Part shown: one piece after another, positions 1-12,074 of the stretch
How positions within the stretch are numbered: the first letter of the stretch is position 1
Layout of the letters: every line of letters starts with the position of its first letter
Assembly: GCA_036417435.1 (NCBI GenBank)
Contig: CM070914.1
Coordinates: forward strand, 62,001-126,000
Direction of reading: 5' to 3'
From: Inia geoffrensis
Lineage: Eukaryota; Chordata; Mammalia; Artiodactyla; Iniidae
DNA: 64,000 nucleotides
Program-made: the position numbers and the translations under genes
Notes under the pieces: generated by a model
Database searches by the model: none
What the model saw: only the letters and a program-made list of their open reading frames with translations
Told to the model about the DNA's origin: nothing

Positions 1-686
1 CGCTAAACCTTAAGCGTTGTCGTACCCTAAATTGTACCCTAATCCCTCCCCATTCCCTAACCCTAACCCTAACCCGATCCCTAAACCTAACCCTCTTCCG
101 ATGCCCTACCCTAACCCATGCCCTAAACTTAACCAGTACAGAAACACTAACTCTTGCCCTCAAACGTACGCTAACCCTTATGCGTTGTCGTACCCTATCC
201 TGTACCCTAAGCCCTCCCCATTCTCTAACACTAACCCTAACCGAAACCCTGAAAGCGACCCTTTTCCGAGGCCTTACCCTCATCGGTGCCCTTGTCTTAA
301 CCAGGAAACCAACACTAACTCGTGCCCTCACACATACGCTAACCCTTAAGCATTGTCATACCCTAACCTGTAGCCTAATCCCTCTACATTCCCTAACCCT
401 AACCCTAACCCGAATCTTAACCCTGACCCTCACCCGAAGCCTTACCCCCACCCGTGCCCTAATCTTAACCAGGACACCAACACTAACTCGTGCCCTCACA
501 CGTACGCTAACCCTAAACCGCAGCAGTACCCTAACCTGTACCCTAATCCCTCTCCATTCCCTAACCCTAACCCTAACCAGAAACCTAACCCTGACACTCA
601 CCGGAAACTTTACCCTCACCCGTGTCCTAATTTTAACCAGTACATCAACACTAGCCTATGCCCTCTAACGTAGGCTAACCTTAAAC
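1..686 (+). repeat. HOR unit U0, partial: E, F/C hybrid, D, G*
   Basis: The left edge cuts into the unit. Monomers start at 15 (E), 183 (F start with C body, GAAAGCGACCC), 351 (D) and 519 (G*, which opens with the C-like CGCAGCAG but ends like G). It is the counterpart of U45 from 44213 on. It has a few private differences from that copy, such as TGTAGCC at 369. Confidence 0.88.
55..75 (-). other. Four-tract telomeric G-quadruplex motif (i-motif on + strand)
   Basis: The + strand reads (CCCTAA)3CCC, so the - strand is an unbroken four-tract telomeric G-quadruplex motif with TTA loops. The same 21 bases recur at a fixed place, 40 bases after the monomer start, in most D and E monomers and in H. 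Examples are 391-411 (D), 895-915 (H), 1063-1083 (E) and 2071-2091 (D). E monomers of the U16 lineage (U16, U17, U20, U21, U23, U24, U54, U55) have ACGCG in place of ACCCG and lose the fourth tract. Motif presence is seen; folding is inferred from the known behaviour of this sequence. Confidence 0.8.
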
Positions 687-1526
687 CATTGCCGTACCCT
701 AACGTGTACCCTAATCAATCCCTAATCCCTAACACTAACCCTAACCCAAACCCTTAATGTGACCCTCTTCCGAGGACTTACCCTCACCCGTGCCCTAATC
801 GTAACCAGTACACTAACACTAACTAGTGACCTCACACGTATGCTAAACCTTAAGCGTTGTCGTGCCCTAAACTGTACCCTAATCCCTCCCCATTCCCTAA
901 CCCTAACCCTAACCCGAATCCTAACCCTGGCCCTCACATGAAGCCTTACCCTCACCCGTGCCCTAATCTTAACCAAGACACCAACACTAACTCGTGCCCT
1001 CACACGAACGCTAAACCTTAAGCGTTGTCGTACCCTAAATTGTACCCTAAACCCTCCCCATTCCCTAACCCTAACCCTAACCCGATCCCTAAACCTAACC
1101 CTCTTCCGATGCCCTACCCTAACCCATGCCCTAATCTTAACCAGTACACAAACACTAACTCTTGCCCTCAAACGTACGCTAACCCTCATGCGTTGTCGTA
1201 CCCTATCCTGTACCCTAATCCCTCCCCATTCCCTAACCCTAACCCTAACCAAAAAGATGAACGTGACCCTTTTCCGAAGCCTTACCCTCATCGGTGCCCT
1301 TGCCTTAACCAGGACACCAACACTAACTCATGCCCTCACACTTACGCTAACCCTTAAGCATTGTCGTACCCTAACCTGTACCCTAATCCCTCTCCATTCC
1401 CTAACACTAAGCCTAACCTGAAACCTAACCCTGAAACTCACCCGAAACTTTAGCCTCACCCGTGTCCTAATTTTAACCAGTACATCAACACTAGCCCATG
1501 CCCTCTAACGTAGGCTAACCCTAAAC
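687..1526 (+). repeat. HOR unit U1: A'-H-E-F-G, 840 bp
   Basis: Monomers start at 687, 855, 1023, 1191 and 1359. The first two are the divergent A' (AACCAGTACAC, ACTAGTGACC) and H (TCACATGAAGCC) types, seen together elsewhere only in U13 and U46. The unit opens with CCATTGCC instead of the usual ACAATTGCC. It is the 44,212-bp-offset partner of U46. Confidence 0.9.
1021..1188 (+). repeat. Reference 168-bp monomer (type E phase) showing hexamer register
   Basis: Cut into consecutive hexamers from 1021, this monomer reads as 28 units with CCCTAA at positions 3, 5, 8, 9, 10, 12, 17 and 19. Hexamers 13, 20, 23 and 27 keep a terminal TAA. The next monomer begins with the same GCGTTGTCG motif exactly 168 bases later. 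In the unit entries monomer starts are placed at the CGTTG/CATTG/CGCAG motif, two bases after the hexamer cut used here. Confidence 0.93.
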
Positions 1527-2696
1527 AATTGCCGTACCCCAACCTGTACCTTAATCAATCCCCATTCCCTAACCCTAATCCTAACCCAAACCCTTAACGT
1601 GACCCTCTTCCGAGGACTTACCCTCACCCGTGCCCTAATCGAAACAAGTACACTAACACTAACAAGTGACCTCACATGTACGCTAAACCTTAAGCGTTGT
1701 CGTACCCTAAACTGTGCCCGAATAGCTCCCCATTCCCTTACCCTAAACCTCACGCGAATCCTAACCCTGACCCTCACCCGAAGCCTTACACTCACCCGTG
1801 CCCTAATCTTAACCAGGACACCATCACTAACTCGTGCCCTCACACGTACGCTAACCCTAAACCGCAGCAGTACCCTATCCTGTACCCTAATCCCTCCCCA
1901 TTCCCTAACACTAACCCTAACCGAAACACTGAAAGCGACCCTTTTCCGAGGCCTTACCCTCATCGGTGCCCTTGTCTTAACCAGGAAACCAACACTAACT
2001 CGTGCCCTCACACTTACGCTAACCCTTAAGCATTGTCATACCCTAACCTGTACCCTAATCCCTCTCCATTCCCTAACCCTAACCCTAACCCGAATCTTAA
2101 CCCTGACCCTCACCCGAAGCCTTACCCTGACCCGTGCCCTAATCTTAACCAGAACACCAACACTAACTCGTTCCCTCACACGAACGCTAAACCTTAAGCA
2201 TTGTCGTACCCTAAATTGTACCCTAATCCTTCCCCATTCCCTAACCCTAACCCTAACCCGATCCGTAAACCTGACCCTCTTCCAATGCCCTACCCTTACC
2301 CATGCCCTAAACTTAACCAGTACACAAACACTAACTCCTGCCCTCAAACGTACGCTAACCCTTATGCATTGTGGTACCCTATCCTGTACCCTAATCCCTC
2401 CCCATTCCCTAACCCTAACCAAAACGCTGAACGTGACCCTTTTCCGAGGCCTTACCCTCATCGGTGCCCTTGCCTTAACCAGGACACCAACACTAACTCA
2501 TGCCCTCACACTTACGCTAACCCTTAAGCATTGTCGTACCCTAACCTGTATCCTAATCCCTCTCCATTCCCTAACACTAAGCCTAACCTGAAACCTAACC
2601 CTGACACTCACCCGAAACTTTAGCCTCACCCGTGTCCTAATTTTAACCAGTACATCAACACTAGCCCATGCCCTCTAAGGTAGGCTAACCCTAAAC
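1527..2696 (+). repeat. HOR unit U2: A-B-C-D-E-Fs-G, 1,170 bp
   Basis: Monomers start at 1527, 1695, 1863, 2031, 2199, 2367 and 2529. Fs is 162 bp and carries CAAAACGCTGAACG, unlike the commoner GAAACGATGAACG short form. Tags such as CACCATCACTAAC in B, CCAGAACACC in D and CCTTCCCC in E are shared with U47. The E, Fs and G monomers also match U30. Confidence 0.92.
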
Positions 2697-3866
2697 AATT
2701 GCCGTACCCTAACCTGTACCCTAATCAATACCCATTCCCTAACCCTAATCCTAACCCAAACCCTTAACGTGACCCTCTTCCGAGGACTTACCCTCACCCG
2801 TGCCCTAATCGTAACAAGTACACTAACACTAACAAGTGACCTCACATATACGCTAAACCTTAAGCGTTGTCGTACCCTAAACTGTGCCCGAATAGCTCCC
2901 CATTCCCTTACCCTAAACCTCACGCGAATCCTAACCCTGACCCTAACCCGAAGCCTTACACTCACCCGTGCCCTAATCTTAACCAGGACACCAACACTAA
3001 CTCGTGCCCTCACACGTACGCTAACCCTAAACCGCAGCAGTACCCTATCCTGTACCCTAATCCCTCCCCATTCCCTAACACTAACCCTAACCGAAACCCT
3101 GAAAGCGACCCTTTTCCGAGGCCTTACCCTCATCGGTGCCCTTGTCTTATCCAGGAAACCAACACTAACTCGTGCCCTCACACATACGCTAACCCTTAAG
3201 CATTGTCATACCCTAACCTGTACCCTAATCCCTCTCCATTCCCTAACCCTAACCCTAACCCGAATCTTAACCCTGACCCTCACCCGAAGCCTTACCCTCA
3301 CCCGTGCCCTAATCTTAACCAGGACACCAACACTAACTCGTGCCCTCACACGAACGCTAAACCTTAAGTGTTGTCGTACCCTAAATTGTACCCTAATCCC
3401 TCCCCATTCCCTAACCCTAACCCTAACCCGATCCCTAAACCTGGCCCTCTTCCGATGCCCTATCCTAACCCATGCCCTAAACTTAACCAGTACACAAACA
3501 CTAACTCCTGCCCTCAAAGGTACGCTAACCCTTATGCGTTGTGGTACCCTATCCTGTACCCTAATCCCTCCCCATTCCCTAACCCTAACCGAAACGATGA
3601 ACGTGACTCTTTTCCGAGGCCTTACCCTCATCGGTGCCCTTGCCTTAACCAGGACACCAACACTAACTCGTGCCCTCACACTTACGCTAACCCTTAAGCA
3701 TTGTCGTACCCTAACCTGTACCCTAATCCCTCTCCATTCCCTAACACTAAGCCTAACCTGAAACCTAACCCTGACACTCACCCGAAACTTTACCCTCACC
3801 CGTGTCCTACTTTTAACCAGTACATCAACAGTAGCCCATGCCCTCTAACGTAGGCTAACCCTAAAC
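2697..3866 (+). repeat. HOR unit U3: A-B-C-D-E-Fs-G, 1,170 bp
   Basis: Monomers start at 2697, 2865, 3033, 3201, 3369, 3537 and 3699. The tag AATCAATACCC in A is shared with U31 and U48. CAACAGTAGCCC near 3829 is shared with U48 only, which marks U48 as the closer copy. Confidence 0.92.
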
Positions 3867-4706
3867 AATTGCCGTACCCTAACCTGTACCCTAATCAATC
3901 CCCATTCCCTAACCCTAATCCTAACCCAAACCCTTAACGTGACCCTCTTCCGAGGACTTACCCTCACCCGTGCCCTAATCGTAACAAGTACACTAACACT
4001 AACAAGTGACCTCACACGTACGCTAAACCTTAAGCGTTGTCGTACCCTAAACTGTGCCCGAATATCTCCCCATTCCCTTACCCTAAACCTCACCCGAATC
4101 CTAACCCTGACCGTCACCCGAAGCCTTACGCTCACCCGTGCCCTAATCTTAACCAGGACACCAACACTAACTCGTGCCCTCACACGAACGCTAAACCTTA
4201 AGCGTTGTCGTACCCTAAATTGTACCCTAATCCCTCCCAATTCCCTAACCCTAACCCTAACCCGATCCCTAAACCTGACCCTCTTCCGATGCCCTACCCT
4301 AACCCATGCCCTAAACTTAACCAGTACACAAACACTAACTCTTGCCCTCAAACGTACGCTAACCCTTCTGTGCTGTCGTACCCTATCCTGTGCCCTAATC
4401 CCTCCCGATTCCCTAACCCTAACCCTAACCAAAACGCTGAACGTGACCCTTTTCCGAGGCCTTACCCTCATCGATGCCCTTGCCTTAACCAGGATACCAA
4501 CACTAACTCGTGCCCTCACACTTACGCTAACCCTTAAGCATTGTCGTACCCTAACCTCTACCCTAATCCCTCTCCATTCCCTAACACTAAGCCTAACCTG
4601 AAACCTAACCCTGACACTCACCCGAAAGTTTACCCTCACCCGTGTCCTACTTTTAACCAGTACATCAACACTAGCCCATGCCCTCTAACGTAGGCTAACC
4701 CTAAAC
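3867..4706 (+). repeat. HOR unit U4: A-B-E-F-G, 840 bp
   Basis: Monomers start at 3867, 4035, 4203, 4371 and 4539. E carries CTCCCAATTCC and F carries CTGTGCCC and CTCCCGATTCC. All three are shared with U49 at +44,212; U32 shares the first two. Confidence 0.92.
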
Positions 4707-5708
4707 AATTGCCGTACCCTAACCTGTACCCTAATCAATCCCCATTCCCTAACCCTAATCCTAACCCAAACCCTTAACGTGACCCTCTTCCGAGGACTTA
4801 CCCTCACCCGTGCCCTAATCGTAACAAGTACACTAACACTAACAAGTGACCTCACATGTACGCTAAACCTTAAGCGTTGTCGTACCCTAAACTGTGCCCG
4901 AATAGCTCCCCATTCCCTTACCCTAAACCTCACGCGAATCCTAACCCTGACCCTCACCCGAAGCCTTACACTCACCCGTGCCCTAATCTTAACCAGGACA
5001 CCAACACTAACTCGTGCCCTCACACGTACGCTAACCCTAAACCGCAGCAGTACCCTATCCTGTACCCTAATCCCTCCCCATTCCCTAACACTAACCCTAA
5101 CCGAAACCCTGAAAGCGACCCTTTTCCGAGGCCTTACCCTCATCGGTGCCCTTGTCTTAACCAGGAAACCAACACTAACTCGTGCCCTCACACTTACGCT
5201 AACCCTTAAGCATTGTCATACCCTAACCTGTACCCTAATCCCTCTCCATTCCCTAACCCTAACCCTAACCCGAATCTTAACCCTGACCCTCACCCGAAGC
5301 CTTACCCTCACCCGTGCCCTAATCTTAACCAGGACACCAACACTAACTCGTGCCCTCACACGAACGCTAAACCTTAAGCGTTGTCGTACCCTATCCTGTA
5401 CCCTAATCCCTCCCCATTCCCTAACCCTAACCAAAACGCTGAACGTGACACTTTTCCGAGGCCTTACCCTCATCGGTGCCCTTGCCTTAACCAGGACACC
5501 AACACTAACTCATGCCCTCACACTTACGCTAACCCTTAAGCATTGTCGTACCCTAACCTGTACCCTAATCCCTCTCCATTCCCTAACACTAAGCCTAACC
5601 TGAAACCTAACCCTGACACTCACCCGAAACTTTAGCCTCACCCGTGTCCTAATTTTAACCAGTACATCAACACTAGCCCATGCCCTCTAACGTAGGCTAA
5701 CCCTAAAC
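4707..5708 (+). repeat. HOR unit U5: A-B-C-D-Fs-G (no E), 1,002 bp
   Basis: Monomers start at 4707, 4875, 5043, 5211, 5379 and 5541. D runs straight into Fs, so the E monomer is missing while the 168-bp phase is kept. Fs carries GAACGTGACAC, shared with U50 alone among the sister units U33, U34, U39 and U50. Confidence 0.92.
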
Positions 5709-6380
5709 AATTGCCGTACCCTAACCTGTACCCTAATCATTCCCCATTCCCTAACCCTAATCCTAACCCAAACCCTTAACGTGACCCTCTTCCGAGGACT
5801 TACCCTCACCCGTGCCCTAATCGTAACAAGTACACTAACACTAACAAGTGACCTCTCATGTACGCTAAACCTTAAGCGTTGTCGTACCCTAAACTGTGCC
5901 CGAATAGCTCCCCATTCCCTTACACTAAACCTCACGCGAATCCTAACCCTGACCCTCACCCGAAGCCTTACACTCACCCGTGCCCTAATCTTAACCAGGA
6001 CACCAACACTAACTCGTGCCCTCACACGTACGCTAACCCTAAACCGCAGCAGTACCCTATCCTGTACCCTAATCCCTCCCCATTCCCTAACACTAACCCT
6101 AACCGAAACCCTGAAAGCGACCCTTTTCCGAGGCCTTACCCTCATCGGTGCCCTTGTCTTAACCAGGAAACCAACACTAACTCGTGCCCTCACACTTACG
6201 CTAACCCTTAAGCATTGTCATACCCTAACCTGTACCCTAATCCCTCTCCATTCCTTAACACTAAGCCTAACCTGAAACCTAACCCTGACACTCACCCGAA
6301 ACTTTACCCTCACCCGTGTCCTACTTTTAACCAGTACATCAACACTAGCCCATGCCCTCTAACGTAGGCTAACCCTAAAC
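5709..6380 (+). repeat. HOR unit U6: A-B-C-(D/G), 672 bp
   Basis: Monomers start at 5709, 5877, 6045 and 6213. The last begins as D (CATTGTCATACCC) and turns into G (AACACTAAGCC) after about 45 bases. Compared with a 1,170-bp unit, exactly 498 bp (168+168+162) is missing, so this is a clean internal deletion between D and G at matching phase. Confidence 0.9.
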
Positions 6381-7220
6381 AATTGCCATACCCTAACCTG
6401 TACCCTAATCAATCCCCATTCCCTAACCCTAATCCTAACCCAAACCCTTAACGTGACCCTCTTCCGAGGACTTACCCTCACCCGTGCCCTAATCGTAACA
6501 AGTACACTAACACTAACAAGTGACCTCACACGTACGCTAAACCTTAAGCGTTGTCGTACCCTAAACTGTGCCCGAATATCTCCCCATTCCCTTACCCTAA
6601 ACCTCACCCGAATCCTAACCCTGACCGTCACCCGAAGCCTTACGCTCACCCGTGCCCTAATCTTAACCAGGACACCAACACTAACTCGTGCCCTCACACG
6701 AACGCTAAACCTTAAGCGTTGTCGTACCCTAAATTGTACCCTAATCCCTCCCAATTCCCTAACCCTAACCCTAACCCGATCCCTAAACCTAACCCTCTTC
6801 CGATGACCTACCCTAACCCATGCCCTAAACTTAACCAGTACACAAACACTAACTCTTGCCTTCAAACGTACGCTAACCCTTATGCGTTGTCGTACCCTAT
6901 CCTGTACCCTAATCCCTCCCCATTCCCTAACCCTAACCCTAACCAAAACGATGAACGTGACCCTTTTCCGAGGCCTTACCCTCATCGGTGCACTTGCCTT
7001 AACCAGGACACCAACACTAACTCGTGCCCTCACACTTACGCTAACCCTTAAGCATTGTCGTACCCTAACCTGTACCCTAATCCCTCTCCATTCCCTAACA
7101 CTAAGCCTAACCTGAAACCTAACCCTGACACTCACCCGAAACTTTACCCTCACCCGTGTCCTACTTTTAACCAGTACATCAACACTAGCCCATGCCCTCT
7201 AACGTAGGCTAACCCTAAAC
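6381..7220 (+). repeat. HOR unit U7: A-B-E-F-G, 840 bp
   Basis: Monomers start at 6381, 6549, 6717, 6885 and 7053. CTCCCAATTCC in E plus CAAAACGATGAACG and GGTGCACTTGCC in F are shared with U36 and U41. The unit U7 followed by U8 parallels U36-U38. Confidence 0.92.
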
Positions 7221-8390
7221 AATTGCCGTACCCTAACCTGTACCCTAATCAATCCCCATTCCCTAACCCTAATCCTAACCCAAACCCTTAACGTGACCCT
7301 CTTCCGAGGACTTACCCTCACCCCTGCCCTAATCGTAACAAGTACACTAACACTAACAAGTGACCTCACATGTACGCTAAACCTTAAGCGTTGTCTTACC
7401 CTAAACTGTGCCCGAATATCTCCCCATTCCCTTACCCTAAACCTCACGCGAATCTTAACCCAGACCCTCACCCAAAGCCTTACACTCACCCGTGCCCTAA
7501 TCTTAACCAGGACACCAACACTAACTAGTGCCCTCACACGTACGCTAACCCTAAACCTCAGCAGTACCCTATCCTGTACCCTAATCCCTCCCCATTCCCT
7601 AACACGAACCCTAACCGAAACCCTGAAAGCGACCCTTTTCCGAGGCCTTACCCTCATCGGTGCCCTTGTCTTAACCAGGAAACCAACACTAACTCGTGCC
7701 CTCACACTTACGCTAACCCTTAAGCATTGTCATACCCTAACCTGTACCCTAATCCCTCTCCATTCCCTAACCCTAACCCTAACCCGAATCTTAACCCTGA
7801 CCCTCACCCGAAGCCTTACCCTCACCCGTGCCCTAATCTTAACCAGGACACCAACACTAACTCGTGCCCTCACACGAACGCTAAACCTTAAGCGTTGTCG
7901 TACCCTAAATTGTACCCTAATCCCTCCCCATTCCCTAACCCTAACCCTAACCCGATCCCTAAACCTGACCCTCTTCCGATGCCCTACCCTAACCCATGCC
8001 CTAAACTTAACCAGTACACAAACACTAACTCCTGCCCTCAAACGTACGCTAACCCTTATGCATTGTGGTACCCTATCCTGTACCCTAATCCCTCCCCATT
8101 CCCTAACCCTAACCGAAACGATGAACGTGACTCTTTTCCGAGGCCTTACCCTCATCGGTGCCCTTGCCTTAACCAGGACACCAACACTAACTCGTGCCCT
8201 CACACTTACGCTAACCCTTAAGCATTGTCGTACCCTAACCTGTACCCTAATCCCTCTCCATTCCCTAACACTAAGCCTAACCTGAAACCTAACCCTGACA
8301 CTCACCCGAAACTTTACCCTCACCCGTGCCCTACTTTTAACCAGTACATCAACACTAGCCCATGCCCTCTAACGTAGGCTAACCCTAAAC
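7221..8390 (+). repeat. HOR unit U8: A-B-C-D-E-Fs-G, 1,170 bp
   Basis: Monomers start at 7221, 7389, 7557, 7725, 7893, 8061 and 8223. B has the rare CTTAACCCAGACC and CACCCAAAGCC, and C opens with CCTCAGCAG. G ends CCCGTGCCCTAC. These tags recur in U38 and U43. Confidence 0.92.
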
Positions 8391-9230
8391 AATTGCCGTA
8401 CCCTAACCTGTACCCTAATCAATCCCCATTCCCTAACCCTAATCCTAACCCAAACCCTTAACGTGACGCTCTTCCGAGGACTTACCCTCACCCGTGCCCT
8501 AATCGTAACAAGTACACTAACACTAACAAGTGACCTCACACGTACGCTAAACCTTAAGCGTTGTCGTGCCCTAAACTGTGCCCGAATATCTCCCCATTCC
8601 CTTACACTAAACCTCACCCGAATCCTAACCCTGACCGTCACCCGAAGCCTTACCCTCACCCGTGCCCTAATCTTAACCAGGACACCAACACTAACTCGTG
8701 CCCTCACACGAACGCTAAACCTTAAGCGTTGTCGTACCCTAAATTGTACCCTAATCCCTCCCCATTCCCTAACCCTAACCCTAACCCGATCCCTAAACCT
8801 AACCCTCTTCCGATGCCCTACCCTAACCCATGCCCTAAACTTAACCAGTACACAAACACTAACTCTTGCCCTCAAACGAACGCTAACGCTTATGCGTTGT
8901 CGTACCCTATCCTGTACCCTCACCCCTCCCCATTCCCTAACCCTAACCCTAACCAAAACGCTGAACGTGACCCTTTTCCGAGGCCTTACCCTCATCGGTG
9001 CCCTTGCCTTAACGAGGACACCAACACTAACTCGTGCCCTCACACTTACGCTAACCCTTAAGCATTGTCGTACCCTAACCTGTACCCTAATCCCTCTCCA
9101 TTCCCTAACACTAAGCCTAACCTGAAACCTAACCCTGACACTCACCCGAAACTTTACCCTCACCCGTGTCCTACTTTTAACCAGTACATCAACACTAGCA
9201 CATGCCCTCTAACGTAGGCTAACCCTAAAC
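8391..9230 (+). repeat. HOR unit U9: A-B-E-F-G, 840 bp
   Basis: Monomers start at 8391, 8559, 8727, 8895 and 9063. Private changes include GTCGTGCCC at the start of B and CCCTCACCCC in F, close to the CCCTCATCCC of the U16 and U28 lineages. Confidence 0.9.
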
Positions 9231-10400
9231 AATTGCCGTACCCTAAACTGTACCATAATCAATCCCCATTCCCTAACCCTAATCCTAACCCAAACCCTTA
9301 ACGTGACCCTCTTCCGAGGACTTACCCTCACCCGTGCCCTAATCGTAACAAGTACACTAACACTAACAAGTGACCTCACATGTACGCTAAACCTTAAGCG
9401 TTGTTGGACCCTAAACTGTGCCCGAATATCTCCCCATTCCCTTACCCTAAACCTCACGCGAATCGTAACCCTGACCCTCACCCGAAGCCTGACACTCACC
9501 CGTGCCCTAATCTTAAACAGGACACCAACACTAACTCATGCCCTCACACGTACGCTAACCCTAAACCGCAGCAGTACCCTATCCTGTACCCTAATCCCTC
9601 CCCATTCCCTAACACTAACCCTAACCGAAACCCTGAAAGCGACCCTCTTCCGAGGCCTTACCCTCATCGGTGCCCTTGTCTTAACCAGGAAACCAACACT
9701 AACTCGTGCCCTCACACTTACGCTAACCCTTAAGCATTGTCATACCCTAACCTGTACCCTAATCCCTCTCCATTCCCTAACCCTAACCCTAACCCGAATA
9801 TTAACTCTGACCCTCACCCGAAGCCTTACCCTCACCCGTGCCCTAATCTTAACCAGGACACCAACACTAACTCGTGCCCTCACACGAACGCTAAACCTTA
9901 AGCGTTGTCGTACCTTAAATTGTACCCTAATCCCTCCCCATTCCCTAACCCTAACCCTAACCCGATCCCTAAACCTGACCCTCTTCCGATGCCCTACCCT
10001 AACCCATGCCCTAAACTTAACCAGTACACAAACACTAACTCTTGCCCTCAAACGTACGCTAACCGTTATGCGTTGTGGTACCCTATCCTGTACCCTAATC
10101 CCTCCCCATTCCCTAACACTAACCGAAACGATGAACGTGACTCTTTTCCGAGGCCTTACCCTCATCGGTGCCCTTGCCTTAACCAGGACACCAACACTAA
10201 CTCGTGCCCTCACACTTACGCTAACCCTTAAGCATTGTCATACCCTAACCTGTACCCTAATCCCTCTCCATTCCCTAACACTAAGCCTAACCTGAAACCT
10301 AACCCTGACACTCACCCGAAACTTTACCCTCACCCGTGTCCTACTTTTAACCAGTACATCAACACTAGCCCATGCCCTCTAACGTAGGCTAACCCTAAAC
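9231..10400 (+). repeat. HOR unit U10: A-B-C-D-E-Fs-G, 1,170 bp
   Basis: Monomers start at 9231, 9399, 9567, 9735, 9903, 10071 and 10233. It has several private changes (CGTTGTTGGACC in B, CGAATATTAACTC in D, CCTAACACTAACCG in Fs), so it is among the more diverged 1,170-bp units. Confidence 0.9.
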
Positions 10401-11234
10401 AATTGCCGTACCCTAACCTGTACCCTAATCAATCCCCATTCCCTAACCCTAATCCTAACCCAAACCCTTAAAGTGACCCTCTTCCGAGGACTTACCCTCA
10501 CCCGTGCCCTAATCGTAACAAGTACACTAACACTAACAAGTGACCTCACACGTACGCTAAACCTTAAGCGTTGTCATACCCTAAACTGTGCCCGAATATC
10601 TCCCCATTCCCTTACCCTAAACCTCACCCGAATCCTAACCCTGACCGTCACCCGAAGCCTTACACTCACCCGTGCCCTAATCTTAACCAGAACACCAACA
10701 CTAACTCGTTCCTTCACACGAACGCTAAACCTTAAGCGTTGTCGTACCCTGAATTGTACCCTAATCCTTCCCCATTCCCTAACCCTAACCCTAACCGGAT
10801 CCCTAAACCTGACACTCCTCCGATGCCCTACCCTAACCCATGCCCTAAACTTAACCAGTACACAAACACTAACTCCTTCCCTCAAACGTACGCTAACCCT
10901 TATGCGTTGTCGTACCCTATCCTGTACCCTAATCCCTCCCCATTCCCTAACCCTAACCGAAACGATGAACGTGACTCTTTTCCGAGGCCTTGCCCTCATC
11001 GGTGCCCTTGCCTTAACCAGGACACCAACACTAACTCGTGCCCTCACACTTACGCTAACCCGTAAGCATTGTCGTACCCTAACCTGTACCCTAATCCCTC
11101 TCCATTCCCTAACACTAAGCCTAACCTGAAACCTAACCCTGACACTCACCCGAAACTTTACCCTCACCCGTGTCTTACTTTTAACCAGTACATCAACACT
11201 AGCCCATGCCCTCTAACGTAGGCTAACCCTAAAC
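10401..11234 (+). repeat. HOR unit U11: A-B-E-Fs-G, 834 bp
   Basis: Monomers start at 10401, 10569, 10737, 10905 and 11067. It is the only five-monomer unit carrying the short Fs, so it looks like a 1,170-bp unit that lost C and D, or a five-monomer unit that gained Fs by exchange. B carries CCAGAACACC and CTCGTTCC, D-like tags otherwise seen in U2 and U47, which favours a B/D join. Confidence 0.9.
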
Positions 11235-12074
11235 AATTGCCGTACCCTAACCTGTACCCTAATCAATCCCCATTCCCTAACCCTAATCCTAACCCAAACC
11301 CTTAACGTGACCCTCTTCCGAGGACTTACCCTCACCCCTGCCCTAATGGTAACAAGTACACTAACACTAACAAGTGACCTCACACGTACGCTAAACCTTA
11401 AGCGTTGTCGTACCCTAAACTGTGCCCGAATATCTCTCCATTCCCTTACCCTAAACCTCACCCGAATCCTAACCCTGACCGTCACCCGAAGCCTTACCCT
11501 CACCCGTGCCCTAATCTTAACCATGACACCAACATTAACTCGTGCCCTCACACGAATGCTAAACCTTAAGCGTTGTCGTACCCTAAATTGAACCCTAATC
11601 CCTCACCATTCCCTAACCCTAACCCTAACCCGATCCCTAAACCTAACCCTCTTCCGATGCCCTACCCTAACCCATGCCCTAAACTTAACCAGTACACAAA
11701 CACTAACTCTTGCCCTCAAACGTACGCTAACCCTTATGCGTTGTCGTACCCTATCCTGTACCCTAATCCCTCCCCATTCCGTAACCCTAACCCTAACCAA
11801 AACGCTGAACGTGACCCTTTTCCGAGGCCTTACCCTCATCGGTGCCCTTGCCTTAACCAGGACACCAACACTAACTCATGCCCTCACACTTACGCTAACC
11901 CTTAAGCATTGTCGTACCCTAACCTGTACCCTAATCCCTCTCCATTCCCTAACACTAAGCCTAACCTGAAACCTAACCCTGATAATCACCCGAAACTTGA
12001 CCCTCACCCGTGTCCTAATTTTAACCAGTACATCAACACTAGCCCATGCCCTCTAACGTAGGCTAACCCTAAAC
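11235..12074 (+). repeat. HOR unit U12: A-B-E-F-G, 840 bp
   Basis: Monomers start at 11235, 11403, 11571, 11739 and 11907. Private changes cluster at its right end (CTGATAATCACC and AACTTGACCC in G), next to the diverged U13. Confidence 0.9.

Larger units (their letters stand above)
1..5708 (+). repeat. Macro-repeat segment alpha, copy 1 (U0-U5)
   Basis: The order partial-840-1170-1170-840-1002 repeats at 44213-49920 with a constant 44,212-bp offset. The two copies share rare monomers (F/C, G*, A', H) and rare tags but differ at scattered bases. Its left end lies outside the window. A third, partial alpha-like run (1170-840-1002) is U31-U33, at offsets of 27,136 from U3-U5 and 17,076 from U48-U50. 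Confidence 0.9.
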
